Assembly (NCBI GenBank): GCA_036850595.1
Contig: CM072148.1
Span: 1,283,160 to 1,347,159, forward strand
DNA: 64,000 nucleotides
DNA from: Rhyacichthys aspro
Taxonomy: Eukaryota; Chordata; Actinopteri; Gobiiformes; Rhyacichthyidae
Direction of reading: 5' to 3'
Shown here: positions 27,291 through 42,000 of the stretch, piece by piece
Position numbering within the stretch: the stretch's first letter is position 1
Layout of the letters: every line of letters starts with the position of its first letter
Position numbers and translations under genes: made by a program
Notes under the pieces: generated by a model
What the model was told of the DNA's origin: nothing
Seen by the model: the letters and a program-made list of their open reading frames with translations, nothing else
Databases searched by the model: none

Positions 27291-28142
27291 TCTCCTGGAC
27301 TAATTTTGGCTTCACCCATAAAGTATAAGAGTGATTCTCCAACTACGGTGATATCTGAGTCCTGGCTTATGAAAGAAAAACAAAACAATTTATTTATTTG
27401 GGGATTTCTGCAACAACTAGTTTGCATCAAAATTAACTTTTATTAATTTCACAATATATTTATTATATTAAAAGTGTCCTTAAATGTGTTGTTTGTCCCT
27501 TGGTGAGATTTTCAACATTCAACCCCAAACAATATGGCATTCTAATAAAAAAATAATATTAACTTTATATTTGTAAATAATGACAGCAGCTGTCTCAAAG
27601 CGTCTGGTTTGTGCTGAATGTTCTCTTCTGTTAAAATTCTGGATAATAAAGCCTAAATGACGTCTCAGTTTCTACAGATGAATATTATACTATGATTTCA
27701 GGTAGGTACTAGGTATTATTACAGACCTTTCCTCAAATACAAGAAAAAAAGCATATCTTCTTACACTGTTTAAGTATAAATATGCTTATATTTATTTCCT
27801 TTGATGGATATAATGATCACACATAGTAAAAATAGTGCATGAATAATCATTGAAAACATTTACAAATACTGAAAATACACCAGTTTCAGTAAAAAATACA
27901 TAAAAAATTATATACATGATATAAATCTTTGGAAAAAAAGGCACAGCCAATAAAGCACAGATCAATAAATCATCAATACGTCATTAAAAATAGACTTTTC
28001 ATGTGCAATCGGTGTCAACCTGAAGTTCAGTTTCGAGCAATGTTATTAAAATTGTGAGACACTCGATGGTGAGAGGAGGTAGGTTTAAAACTGCAGCTCG
28101 TGTCTGCACATGGAGTCCTTCTGTGCAAATGTGAGGGCAGTG

Positions 28143-31100
28143 CTATAACATGGTGATTTCAGAAGGAGGCAGGGTGAGCCGCTTCTCCCGAACAGACATC
28201 ATGTTCTCCACCTGCATCGCCACGACTCTGCACAGCTCCAGACCCTGAGGACACAAACCTCTGTGAGCGACTGAACTAAGAGACGGAATAAAGGTCAGGC
28301 CCGATCCCAGTTCTGCCCCTGAGCCCTCGCTTTGTTCCCAGTTCTCATTTGGATCTAAGGGCTGTACACTCCTCCAAACGATTTAAGGGGCCAAACTTGA
28401 AACAAAAAGGTAAGATAAATTCCCAGCATGCAGTGTGTTCACCAGTACCGCAGCTGAGAAAGAGAGAGATGCATGAATGTGGCTAATTTCAGCAAAAATG
28501 AAGGTTTTAAATCATGATAATCCTGTTTTATTTCTTTAATGTTGAACTTGTTTTTGTTCAAATCTGTTTTCTCTTCAGAAAGTTTCTGATAAATCGACAG
28601 CTCACAGTCTGGTATTTACAGAAGTTTTCTAACTTTTTATTAATTAATGCTTAACACTGCTAACTGTTTTTAGTCAATATCAACTGGTTTGTCATAAACG
28701 AACAGTCCTTCTGTAGCAGGGACTGATACTGTTCAAGGCTCAAGTCAAAATACTCTCAAAATACTGTTCAAACGCTGATGATGATGTATACTCACAGATG
28801 TATTCTTAGGGCTAAGGGGTAGGTTAGAGAACTGAGATTGGGCCTAAATGAAGCTAAGTGTCTCCTGTTTGTGTCGAACCTGCTCCAGCTGCAGCTGAAC
28901 CACCTTCTGTGAGTTCATGTCTCCCAGGGTCAGGTCCACGTAGGGGTAGCTGGTCCCAGCGCTGGGCCTCTGGGTGCGGGTGGACTGCACCTCCACCAGA
29001 GGGATCACTGCCATTATCTCCTGCGCCACACACACCAAAAACATCCCCTCAGATTCTCAAATGAGCTCAAACATGTGGACGTACTGTAGAGGTGAGTAGT
29101 GTGGCTCTCACGTGAGTATTCTTGTGCAGGAAATGTAGACCGTGTTGGTTTACGGCGATGATGCAGGGGGCGTAGAAGGAGGTGGAGCTGCTGCTGTGGA
29201 CGTAGAAGAAAGAGGAGCCGAACATCGGGAAGGCACTGACCAGACCTGAAACACACACAGGCTTCAGACACAAATACAAACAGCAATCCTTCAAAAATAA
29301 ATGACGTCTGTGCTTCGTTTAGTTCACAACATGGCATATAATTATCCATTTAGTTCGACCCATCAGCAAAAAGCCCCGGTCCACAGAGCGTTCACAGCTT
29401 TAAACTGCACCAAACACAAAAGGAACGCACTGACGCTGCTGTTAGCCCAAATGCTAATTAGCCATGTTAGCATTAATTTTACCTTTTCTCATTTTTAGTT
29501 AAACATTATGAGATGTTTCTGTCGCCAGTTCATGACACTTTTCTTGTTTGGACTCGTCTGAGGTTCACACTTTAATCAAACCGTCCCAGAGTTCAGTTGG
29601 AAGTGCTCTGGGCAACCACCAGAGTCTGTTGGAACCAGATGGGGCTTTAAACTCACTTTTTTGGTGTTACTGCTCTATTGATTTGGAAACATCCACTGAC
29701 TGATGATATAAAGGACTGAAGAGCTCTTTTGTAAATGTGTCTTTTAAGTTGTTTTAACGTCATGACCTCTTAAAACACTGTAATCCATAAAAACAGTTCT
29801 CGTCTCTTGTTTAAACTAAATGAATTTATCTTTTACCTAGAAACTGTGCTCTGGCCTGGTGAGGGCTGAGGGTCTGTACTTGCTGCATGTGCTGCGTCAC
29901 CATGTTGACCCACTGCTGCGGAGGCTGCTTTTTGAACAGCGGCGTGGCGATGTACTCCGATAACTCGTGTCTGCGGCGGAAACGAAGAGGAGTCAAGATA
30001 AACACAGCTCGCTTCACTCACTCATTTCCAACATTTTCTAAAATAGCTTTCACAAAAACTGCTGCTGGCTCCGTGAGTGGGTGAAGGGAACAGATCACAC
30101 AAACTGCAGCTTAGAGTTTAGTGTGGAGCACGGACCACTGCTTTTCTTTCATTTCAGGCGTAAAAAAGACTACAGAGAGTATTATTCATCATCATATTCA
30201 AGAGTGTGGAAATAGTTACTCTTTAAGACTTAAATTTGATGTGAACACTGCAAAGAATTGACCTTAAACTGTCTCTTTCTCAGTCAGTTCTGTCGCTTTT
30301 ATCAGTCTTTTATTGAGAGCCTCCTGTGTTTTTCATTTATCTTACTCTCAAAGACAAGAACAGTCTTCATAATAGAGTTCAAATCTGGTCTAAAATCACA
30401 GGAGTCTTTCTGATTCTCAAGAAGCTTCATCTGAAATTTTCTTTTACCTTTGTGACGTTGCTAAATTTGACCAGATTGTAAAAGATTTGTTGTTTGTTGT
30501 CATATCTGTTTGTTGTCTTATATACTGCTCAAATTAAGTTTTACATTAAAGTAATAGCCCATAACAGAATGCACAACTAAACCTACCCATATCAAGACTA
30601 TTACTGTATTCTGAGCATGTTTTCCTGAGTGTTCTTACATGCTGGGGATGAAGACGATGTCTTTGGCTCGATGTTGTAAAGCTGCCAGTTTGGAGATCTG
30701 GTGGAACTGTTGGTCGCTCACTTTTCCTTGTGGAAGAACGTTGAGCAGGCCTTTACGGTAATCGGGCAGAATCTAAAGACACACAGAAAGAGTCAGAGCC
30801 ACAGACAGGCCACCGTTAAAGCCCAGGGATGAACTGAAGGAGACGAGACCTGGTTGTAGTGCATGGCCACACACAGCTCGTTGTCGAACTTGAGCGTCTG
30901 AGTCCAGACCACTCTCCTGAACCAGAAACTGTAGTTAGGGTCGACTAGTTCAGCCTCTGTGGCCACGTCCAGGATGTACTCGTGTTTGTTCAGGGGACGC
31001 ACATTCTGACCTGGAGACACACATGAACTCCACTTTATTAAAGAGTTTTTAGAAATGCTTAAAGATACAGCCACAGTCTATTTTATCTATAAATTCTCTA

Positions 31101-33035
31101 TATATTCTAAAATACCTAAGACATAAATACAGATGGACTTCTATAATGGACTGTAATAACTCACACAATAAAACAGATGTGTAATTAACAATTCATGAAT
31201 TAATAAACTATTTATAGACACGGAATTATCATTTATATGTATATTTATGAATGGGTTTATTGTTAAGACTAAAATATTTATACCAATGTTTATAACGTAA
31301 TAGTGATGATTAATGTTGGATTGGTGCTTTGTAAATGATGGATATTAAAATACTCAATGCTTAATAGTGTGACGAGGCCTTTAAATGTAAACAATAAAGT
31401 GCTGTAAATGTTTTATCAGCAGTAAAGTGGATAATTGGGGATTTACAGTGTGATTTTAGAGTGTTCCACACAGAACCCCAGCTCACACTGTTCGAGTAAA
31501 TCTCACACGAAGAAAGACGAAGTTTAGGATTTATGACCTCACACTGAACTGAAGAAACTGGATTAAATTCAGGGCGAAAATCACACAGTTGAGGACGGAT
31601 GCTACACTGAACAACATGGACCATCCCCTGCATTGGGTTTTTGAACAAACAGAGACCAGAGCAATCAGTCTATTCTCCGTTTTCCATTGAGACTCTTCCT
31701 GCATTTTTTACATTTAACTTCAGAATAGTTTGTTTGTGTAAAAGCCCAGATCATGAAGCCCTGAGACAGAATGGGACACAAACAGAGTGTGGAGAGGGTC
31801 TGGAGCCTGTCCCGGACTAGACCCCGAGGCCCAACACAGACACCATTTACACCATCACTAATCACAGCGTTTACACTCAAAACAGTGACAGCAACAGAAG
31901 CATTCAGCGGCTAACAACCCGTCTATACACCAGGGCTCTGATCGTTAACAAAGAGGTTCACATTTAATGAGAGGAAAATTTCCAAAGGGCCGTCAGTCTC
32001 TTCTGATTTGATTCAGTTTAGGTTTAGATAGATTTAAACAGGTTTTGGTTGGATTCAAGCTTGTTTTATTTGGATTTGAAAAGGTTTTAATTGGAGTCGA
32101 ATAGGTTTTAGTTGGATTTATACGTGTTTTAGTTGGATTTGAACAGATTTTAGTTGGATTTATACGTGTTTTAGTTTGATTTGAACAGGTTTTAGTTGGA
32201 TTTGAACAGGTTTTAGTTGGATTTTATCTTTTTTAGTTGGATTTGAACAGATTTTAGTTGGATTTTATCAGGTTTTAGTTGTATTTGAACAGGTATTTGT
32301 TGGATGTGAACAGGTTTTAGTTGGATTTATACGTGTTTTAGTTGTATTTGAACAGGTTTTATTTCAACTCGATCATGTTTTAGATAAAATAAAACTGTAG
32401 TGGATCTGAAAACAGTCTCTTGCTCTCGTCTGAACATCTCGTGATGCTCGTGTTAAATGTAAATCTGGAGCGACTCTAATCAGTGCATCTTTATTGTATT
32501 AATTATTTACTGTCTTCATGTAATATTATTATAAATGAGAAGATGAAGTGTCCGTTCAGCAACAGGACCCGCCTGCTCCGGTGTAAACAAACACAACTTA
32601 ATATCTTCACAGAGAACGAGCGCTGGATTTATTTTGGCAGCGACGCGTTGATAAATTAAAATGGAAATCTGATATTGACCCGTCTCTGGTTCCATCTCAG
32701 TTCATAAATATAATCCACTTTCTCCTCAGGAAACAGGAGCTGCGTGGGACATGTGATCTGTGAGCGGCTCTGCTTCACTGAGTCTGTGTCTAACCTCTGT
32801 TCGTGACCAAAAACACAGCGTACTCCTCCATGGCCTCCAGTCGGTGCAGGCCCATCTCGTAGCACAGCTCCTCGATCACCTCCAGAGCCACCTGAGAACA
32901 GACAACATCAGCACAAACCCCAATGTGAACGGAACCTGAGGAAAGACGAGCGCTTACAGAGCAGGTCTTCAGCTTCACGTGGCGTTCGATGCCTCCGGGA
33001 AACAGGAACAGCTGACGTTTGGAGCTGCGTCCCGC
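28143..33035 (-). CDS. myo15a: myo15a copy 2: FERM domain and C-terminal PDZ ligand
   Basis: Nine exons encode the C-terminal FERM domain, about residues 950-1279. Visible pieces are RQLFLFPGGIERHVKLKTCS, EELCYEMGLHRLEAMEEYAV, PNYSFWFRRVVW, ELCVAMHYNQILPDY, AQFLGLVSAFPMFGSSFF, and the last exon with SVREKRLTLPPSEITML. Human MYO15A ends in a near-identical PPSEITLL-type tail that binds whirlin PDZ3. The stop codon is at 28,143-28,145. Copy 1 equivalents are 1560-6741. The intron 31,011-32,794 holds a minisatellite that is about 250 bp shorter than in copy 1. Confidence 0.92.
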
Positions 33036-36000
33036 CTGAGGAAGCACACACGGCACTGTTTAATCTAATATTTGGGGAAATAGCGGTCGATTTTTACAGA
33101 ACACAAGTTAATTAGCGGGAAACAGGATGAGTAGGTTACATCACGTATTATTTATAGTAAAAAAATATGTGTGTAAGTTAATTAAGATATGAGTTAAGCT
33201 GGTGTAACTCTTGAGTATAAATCTGCCCCGTTTTAGCTCGACTCTCAAACGGCTCTTATTACTCCTCTCAGGACTAAGAACCATCAACATGACAGTGACA
33301 ATATTTATTTTGGGGCTAAAACTCACATATTGCTACTTTAAACTACGATAAAAAGTTAAATGCTTTGACAATTTAGTGAAAAATCTGTCACTTTTTCTTA
33401 AGAATGTCTTGTATCAACAGCAGTTCCCACTTAAAAGTAGACTTAGTTCAATAAAACTAATACATTTGTTTTTGATGCAGCATAAAACACGAGCCGAACA
33501 AACGACAAGAAAAAAGAGTCGCCAAAATATCTTTTAAAAAGTCATGCAGCTTTCGAGATTTTTTGGTTCAGATTGTTGCTAATTCTTAACTCTTCATCTT
33601 CCTTCATAGCCGTTCATGTTTTAAAAAAGAGGTGTAATTGCAGTCTGCACTTTTGTTAAATCCTTATATGTTTGACGAGACGGACTCCACTTCTTTTTCA
33701 TCAAACACTGCCAAAGGTTTTCTCCTTTTCTTTCCAGATCCAGATAACACTGACCATCATGGCCTTCAGCTCCATGCTGTTGGGAGGGACGATACGGCCG
33801 CCATATTGGAAGGTCTTCTTCAGGTTCTGCTCACACGCTTTGGCGATACCTACGGCAGGATTTAGAGGAAAGCGATGGTTATTATCAGCTGCTCAGGTTC
33901 AGGTTCAGGTTATAGTTCATTCAGTCACTTCTGGAACTGTCTCCTGGACGATATAAAACTTTAACTAAACTGTGCACCTTCAAAAAAACAAACAACAGTG
34001 TGATCTTGTATAAATTATAAAGTGTATTTGTGGTCTGTGTATGTATGAATGTATGAATGTGTGTATATTTCTAGACTTCCTATTTGTGTTCATTGGTTTT
34101 TGGACATTTTATTGTATTCACTGTTCATTTCTACAAGTATTTAATATAATATAAACTGTAAAAAGCCCTGGCTATAAACACTATGATACATGCATCTGAT
34201 TACTTCAAGGAGATAATCTATGTTTTCTGTATCTGTCCTTATTAAATAAAGTATAAATAAATCAAATAAATAAAGTAACAGCGGTAGTTTTACCCTGATA
34301 CTGAGCCCCGGCGCTGCGTGACGCCTGCTGCAGGTATTTGAGCAGAAAAGGCTTGAGGACTTCAGAGCAGCGGTGGAAGGCTGTGAGGATGTAGAGCAGC
34401 CTCCAGCCTCTCTGACAGCTGTCTCTGTGAGAGGACAGAGGACAGAGGACAGACAGGGGACAGGGTGAGGGTCAGTGTGTGTGAGGGGGGCTTCAGTGTG
34501 TGCACAGGACTCACGGTTTGGAGCTGGTGTTAGCCGTGAGCTGTTTGAGGAGCTGGCAGTAAGCCTCGTCCCTCATCAAGGTGAACTCTCCGATGAGCTG
34601 CAGACGAAGGACACACACAGATGAGTCTCGGGGAAAGACACGTCAACATTACGTCCCGCGGCGTTTACCTTCAGAAAAGAGCTGACCACTTCCTGCTCCG
34701 AGGTTCCTCTTAACGGAGAGTCCCCCATGAAACGCATGATCACTGAATAATTCACACAAACAGGAGAAAAACAAAGATCAAAGACGGTGGAAGCTGCTTT
34801 TTTACGTCAAAAATACGGGACATTTAAAAGATATTTTAATAATGCAGTGTTTTAAATCCAAACATGGACGATGTGACTGAGACTGAGACTGGATCCTCGT
34901 GGTTCTCTGAGGTTTCATTCTGTTTCTATATTTACTGTATATTGTGTTTTTTGTGAAGCCCTTTGAGGAGATTGTTGTTGTGACACTGGGCTGAATAAAT
35001 AAAACTGAATTAAAATTACTGTCAAATTGTCAGACATTGTAAAAGCTTTGATGACACAACCATTACATTCTACCATTGCCATGCTTTGGAAAATATCATT
35101 TATTGAATATGTATTTATTCTATACACATATACAGGGCATATACAGGGCTTTTTTATGATCCTGCCCTGAATAAACATGATGGGTTTCAGTCAGATTTGA
35201 ACAGGTTTTAGTTGGATTTGATCAGGTTATAGATGGATTTGGACAGGTTTTACGTGGATTTCAACAAGTTATAGATGGATTTGATCAGGTTTTACATGGA
35301 TTTGATCAGGTTTTACATGGATTTGATCAGGTTATAGATGGATTTGGACAGGTTTTACATGGATTTGAACAGGTTTTACATGGATTTGATCAGGTTATAG
35401 ATGGATTTGGACAGGTTTTAGATGGATTTGATCAGGTTATAGATGGATTTGATCAGGTTATAGATGGATTTGAACGGGTTTCAGTCAGATTTGAACAGGT
35501 TTTTGTTGGATTTGTACAGGTTTGAGATGAATTTGAAAAGGTTTTAGTTGAATTTGAACAGGTTTTAGGCAGATTTTTTTTTTTTTTTATCTTTGTACCT
35601 TTTATGCCTTTGGATTATAGACAAACATGTGCAGTCCCTGTTTATTTTACACTAAATAATGAAAAAAATTTGAGGAGAATTAAAATCCTTCATCTGAGTC
35701 TCAATCTTAATTCTAATAGTCTTTAAAATCTTCAAATAAACCTTTTGCTGTGTTTTATGTGCATTATTTTTTATCAGGGGAAGAAAAAATGAACTGGTAA
35801 AAGTGGATATGCATTAAAAACTGATTTTATTTTATATTAACTGCATGTGAAAGTGATAAATGATAAGCAGATATATATTAATCTATGTCTACACCTCTAA
35901 TAAAAGTCAGTTTATCAAATCACATGCAGCTTTATGTCTGTCCAGCTCCAGATGAATAAGAGTCTGGATGTAATAAAAGGACAGAACTTACACTGGAACA

Positions 36001-39000
36001 GATCCGTGGCCACTCTGTTCATGCCTGGGTCGGTGAAGTCTATGAGAGACTCCATCAGAGGGTTCTGCAGAAGGACACGAAGCACAAACGGAGCTGACAC
36101 TGAGTAAAGTCTTGAATAAAGTCAGATAACGGCACGACGGAGCTCACCTTAGAGAACTTGATCATTTCTGTGGGTTCCCTGGAGTCTCGGCTCTTTCCTT
36201 TGCCCTTCAGCGAGTCTCTGGAAACAGCAGCAAAGAGTTTTAGTTTTAAATCAAAGTCAAAGATGTGAGGGGCAGCGAAAGTTAATACGAATCCTTTCAG
36301 AGGCAGAAGTTTTACAAAAGTTATCTTAAACATTAATTTCCTCCTTTTATGGAAACTGGTTTTAGTTGGATTTGATCAGGTTATAGTTGGATTTGATCAG
36401 GTTTTACATGGATTTCAACAAGTTATAGATGGATTTGATCAGGTTATAGATGGATTTGGACAGGTTTTACATGGATTTGAACAGGTTATAGATGGATTTG
36501 ATCAGGTTATAGATGGATTTGAACAGGTTTTACATGGATTTGAACAGGTTTTAGATGGATTTGATCAGGTTATAGATGGATTTGATCAGGTTTTACACGG
36601 ATTTGATCAGGTTATAGATGGATTTGGACAGGTTTTACATGGATTTGAACAGGTTTGATCAGGTTTTAGTTTGAACAGGTATGTGGTTTGACAGTTTTAC
36701 ACAGATTTGATCAGGTTATAGATGGATTTGATCAGGTTATAGATGGATTTTATCAGGTTTTAGATGGATTTGATCAGGTTATAGATGGATTTGGACAGGT
36801 TTTAGATGGATTTGATCAGGTTTTAGATGGATTTGATCAGGTTTTACATGGATTTGATCAGGTTATAGATGGATTTGAACAGGTTTAGTTGGTTTTATAG
36901 GTTGTATGGATTTGATAGGTAATGTGATTTGAACAGGTTTTAGTTGGTTTGATCAGGTTATAGTGGTTTGAACAGGTTTTAGTTGGATTTGATCAGGTTA
37001 TAGATGGATTTGATCAGGTTATAGATGGATTTGATCAGGTTTTAGATGGATTTGATCAGGTTTTACATGGATTTGATCAGGTTATAGATGGATTTGAACA
37101 GGTTGTACATGGATTTGATCAGGTTATAGATGGATTTGAACAGGTTATAGATGGATTTGATCAGGTTATAGATGGATTTGATCAGGTTATAGATGGATTT
37201 GATCAGGTTTTAGATGGATTTGATCAGGTTTTACATGGATTTGATCAGGTTATAGATGGATTTGAACAGGTTGTACATGGATTTGATCAGGTTATAGATG
37301 GATTTGATCAGGTTATAGATGGATTTGATCAGGTTATAGATGAATTTGAAAAGGTTTTAGTTGAATTTGTACAGGTTTTGGGCAGGTTTTATTTATCTTT
37401 GTAGCAAAAATCCATCTAAAACCTGTTCAAATCCAATTAAAACCTTGTGCCAAAAACATCACCTACTAAATATATTGCAGGGCCACATAAAACATTGCAA
37501 AGAGCCACATTTGAGTTTGACGTGTGTTTTTAAAGAACAGGACCATTAGTTGAAGAGTGTCTAACCCTTTCCCGACGCTCGTCTGTCTGAAGTACTTCTT
37601 GGCGAACTCTAACATGTCGTATTTACTGTCCTGTAGAACCCTCTCGTCCAGTTCTCCTTCAGCGAAACCATCAGGGGACACTTTCTGGAACAGACAATCA
37701 TTTCACGTAAAGTCAGTGGAGTCAAACTCAAAGTTGAGGGGCCACGAAAGTGAAGAAGAATCCTTTCAGAGGCAGAAGATGGTGACATTTAGAAGCTTTT
37801 GTTAAATTTGTATGTGAGATTTCATCTTCATTTGAGTTTTACAAAAGTTATCACAATAATTTCTTCCTTTTATGGAAAATGGTTTTAGATGGATTTGAAC
37901 AGGTTTTAGTTGGTTTTCAACACATTTTAGTTTGATTTCAACAGATTTTAGATGGATTTGACCAGGTTTTTGTTAATTTTGAACAGGTTTTAGATGGATT
38001 TGAACAGGTTTTAGTTGAATTTGGTCAGGTTTTAGTTAGATTTGAACAGGTTGTAGTTGGATTTGAACAGATTTTCTTTATCTCTGTAGCAAATCCATTT
38101 AAAACCTGTTCTAATCCAATTAAAACCCAGAGCCAAAACTATCACCTTCTAAATTCAGGGGCCACATTAAACATTCCAAAAGGCCACATTTGGCCCCTGG
38201 GCCTTGAGTTTGACACGTGTGGTCTAAGTCATGTATTTTCAGTAAAACTCGTACCTCGATGGTGTGGTCGATTTCGTGCGCGGCCATCGTGGAGGCCACG
38301 GCCACAGCTACAGCCGACGACACGGCGAACTGCTCCGTCCCTCCTCGAGGCTCGGACGTCCGGTCCAGAGGCAGGGACAGGAAGTCAGGGGCCGCCACCG
38401 GGTGGACGCACTCGGACGGAAACGCACCGGAGCGACCGAACACTGCCCCGAACTTCCACCCTGACACACAGACAAACAGATCATAGGGGTTTAAAACAAC
38501 CACATCCACCTGCTTCACAATGAGACTTATCGTTTATACAACATTTCATTTTATCGATTTTTGTTCTGCCTTTAATAATATTCATCCAGACATTCTTCTG
38601 CGTACGTTAGCTCCAGACGGGCTCGTAGGATTCAAACACTCATTCATCCCTCAGTCAATCAAACTAATTAATGAAATAGACTTTTGTAGATACAGATGTC
38701 ATGCTTTAAACTCATTGTTCAACACTACCTTTTGTCCTCTAGAGTCAAAAATGACCGTCGGGTTTGCCTGTTATTTAAAGTATATAGTATCAATTGTAAG
38801 TCAACTCTGTGTTTCACCTTTAGTCTAACTTCAGTTCAATCCATTACCACAAAACTTTCGCTTAATTTTGGAATTTGAGGCCAAAAGAACCTTGTGTAAA
38901 TAAAAGTATAACCAAAATGAAAAGGGAAACAGTGACTTTATTTCTTACCAAAGTCTGGAGTGTCTCTCTTCATGTCTTCTAAAAACACCACCTTCTTCTT

Positions 39001-42000
39001 CACCACGCAGCCGTAACTGAAACCTGACGACACACAAACGGTTTTAACCTCTGAGTTCAACTGATAACATCCAGTTTCTCTCTGCTGTGTCTCTGTGTCT
39101 CACCTTTGTCCAGTCCGTCCATAACCTGCAGCCGGACGATGTCTCCTTTGTGGAAATTGAGCATTGCGTGGTCATCGGACACAAAGTTACGCTCTGCAAT
39201 CACGTAGTCGGAGTTCTGAAAAGAAGAATAAATACAGTTTCATTTCAGAATATTAACCAGGTACTGTGTGATTTAATGAGAATATAGGGCTATATATAAT
39301 AATTAGCTTACACTGGGTTCAGGCTTGACAAAGATCTAAAAATACTTAAAATCAAACAGCATCAGGCCCAAATTGTTTATAGTGTAATTAAAAAAAATGT
39401 TAGGGATGCACATTAATAATATATAATAATCAATAATCAGTTTACCAAGCTGCATGACGTCACCTAATGTTGACATTTTATTAGAATTAATGCACAAAAC
39501 TGTTTATTAGGTTCAAATATGAATCATTAACAACAAATAAGTAGCTTTTTATGAAAATTGAGTCAAACTAAAGCCTTTTTTATTTATTATTGAGCTGTTT
39601 CCTGATTTATTTTTAATTTAAAGCTCTGTTCTAACACACATTATCAGCATTTTTAGGTGTTTTTTTAGTTTAATTCACACATATTGATTAATCGGTGAAT
39701 CATGAACATCCCTAAAACATATAATACAAAAGTTAGGTCAAATCAGGGATAATAATAATAATAATAATACCTTTTTGATTTCGCTGATGAAGGTGTCGAT
39801 GAGATGTTTGACCTGAGGAGCTTTGGCTGAAAACAGGATCAGCTTCTCGTTGGTCAGATTGAACTCCAGCATGTTCTCAGAAGGAATAGTGACAAACAGG
39901 ATGTCTGCATAACTGTAAAATATATATATATATATGCAGATTTTGTGGTGCAGTTCAAAGTAATCAGTAAAACAAATGAATAAAAGCTCCACCCACGTGT
40001 ACGGTCGCAGCACTCTGAAGTAGTCTGGAGCGGCGGCGCTGCTCTTGACGGTTTTCAGGAGCTTGATGCCGCTGTGAGACACTGACAGCACCTGAACTCC
40101 GGTCCCTACACTGCCCTTCACACACAAACACAGATACTCACTTTACTAAACTAAGAGTGACTGGAGGACGCACGAGAACAATGAAAGGAAAAATCAAGAA
40201 AAAAGTGCAGCAATAATATAGTTCGTTGTGGATCCTTTCTTCATATTTTTGGTTTGTTTAGAGGTTTAAACCCAAATAGTTTATTGTAAAATCAATCATT
40301 TGTCTTTATGATCCATCTAATGTTTATTGTAAGGGATTGTAACAGATGAGAACCTCTATTCAGGAACAGAAAACCTTGGACAATCACATGCTCCAAAAAG
40401 GAGCGCTCCCATTGGTCGACACTTGTCACATGACGTTCCAGGAAGTTTAATAGCTGCAGATAAAGTGTATTTTCAGCTGAATATGTCTTTTAACAGAGAA
40501 ACAGCTGAAAAAAGAAAAGCATCAACAGAGAAAAGGGAGGCAACGTAAAACACAGATAAATACTGTCAATTCAATCACGTAATGTTTAACGAGGAGGAGA
40601 TAATTGTCGTCCTGACGCTGAAGTCACAGCTAAGCTAACGCTAAACTCTAAACTTCAGTTTGGTCAAATGGATTAGTATTTTGTGTTTTATTTTTTAATA
40701 AAAGAGAAGCAGGAGAGGTCTCTAGACTGATTTTGGAGGAGAGTCTGAGACAGGGACAAGAAATGAACATCAGGGACTGGAGCTTTAATAACTCTCCTCA
40801 ATACCTACCAATACCTACTCAGTACAAGTTTTCTTTGATATGTAATGATTTGAGACACACCGAAGCAGGGAACAGTCGGGAGAAGTAGATTTCCCAGGTT
40901 TCTCTGGCGGCGTTGACGATGATTTTCTTCACACTCTCCTCGACTGGATCCATGTTCTGCTCCACGTTGTGTTTGGCTGTCATTCACACAGACACAGGAG
41001 CATGAACGTCAAAGAGATCTGTTCTGTGTATCAGAGTCGAGCGGCTAAAAAGAGACAACAGACAGACTACCGAAAAGCGCCTTCATTTTCTGCCTTTCAT
41101 CCCGCGTGATGCGAACGCAGGCCTCTGACAGCGTGTCATTCACGATCTGCACAGAACAAACGGAAGGAAAGGGAACGCTGCGAATAATTGTCTTTGTTTT
41201 TTCTATGATCTTTCTGTTATGATAGAAACACACAACGTTTAACAAGAAATAAAACCGTGTAAGTAAAGTACAAACATCAAAAGAGTGAGTTAATGTTACC
41301 TGTTTGAAGATGAGATCCAGGACTAAAGGACTGTTGAAGCTGTCTTTGGGATAAAATACCTGAAAATACAAATACACAGGTTTTACAGATACGTGTTTTA
41401 ATCATATTTCTGCATGATTTTGTGGTGAATCTTTGGGCACACACCTCTTTCCTGAGGTAGAGTCTCCAGGGGACGTTGGTGTAGGTGTAGTGCTCTTCAT
41501 TCGGCGTCTGGTGGAGCTGGGTCTGGATGGTCTCCGTCTCAATCGGAAGCTCTCGAGAAACTGCGACACATTTTAACCACACTTAGTTTATACTTTTATG
41601 TCTTTTTCTGTAACATTAGCAGATGATTTCTAATTGGACAGGTTTTAGATGGATTTGAACAGGTTATAGTCAGATTTTAACAGGTTTTAGATGGATTTGA
41701 ACAGGTTATAGTCAGATTTTAACAGGTTTTAGATGGATTTGAACAGGTTATAGACAGATTTGAACAGGTTTTAGTTGGATTTGAACAGGTTTTAGTTGAA
41801 TTTGAACAGGTTATAGTCAGATTTTAACAGGTTTTAGTTGGATTTCAACAGATTTTAGTCAGTTTTCAACAGGTTTTAGATGGATTTGAACAGGTTTTAT
41901 TTATCTTAAAATCAAATCCATCTAAAACATGTTCAAATTCAATTAATAAAACCTAGTGCCACAAATATCTTCTTCTAAATGTATTGAAAGGCCACATAAA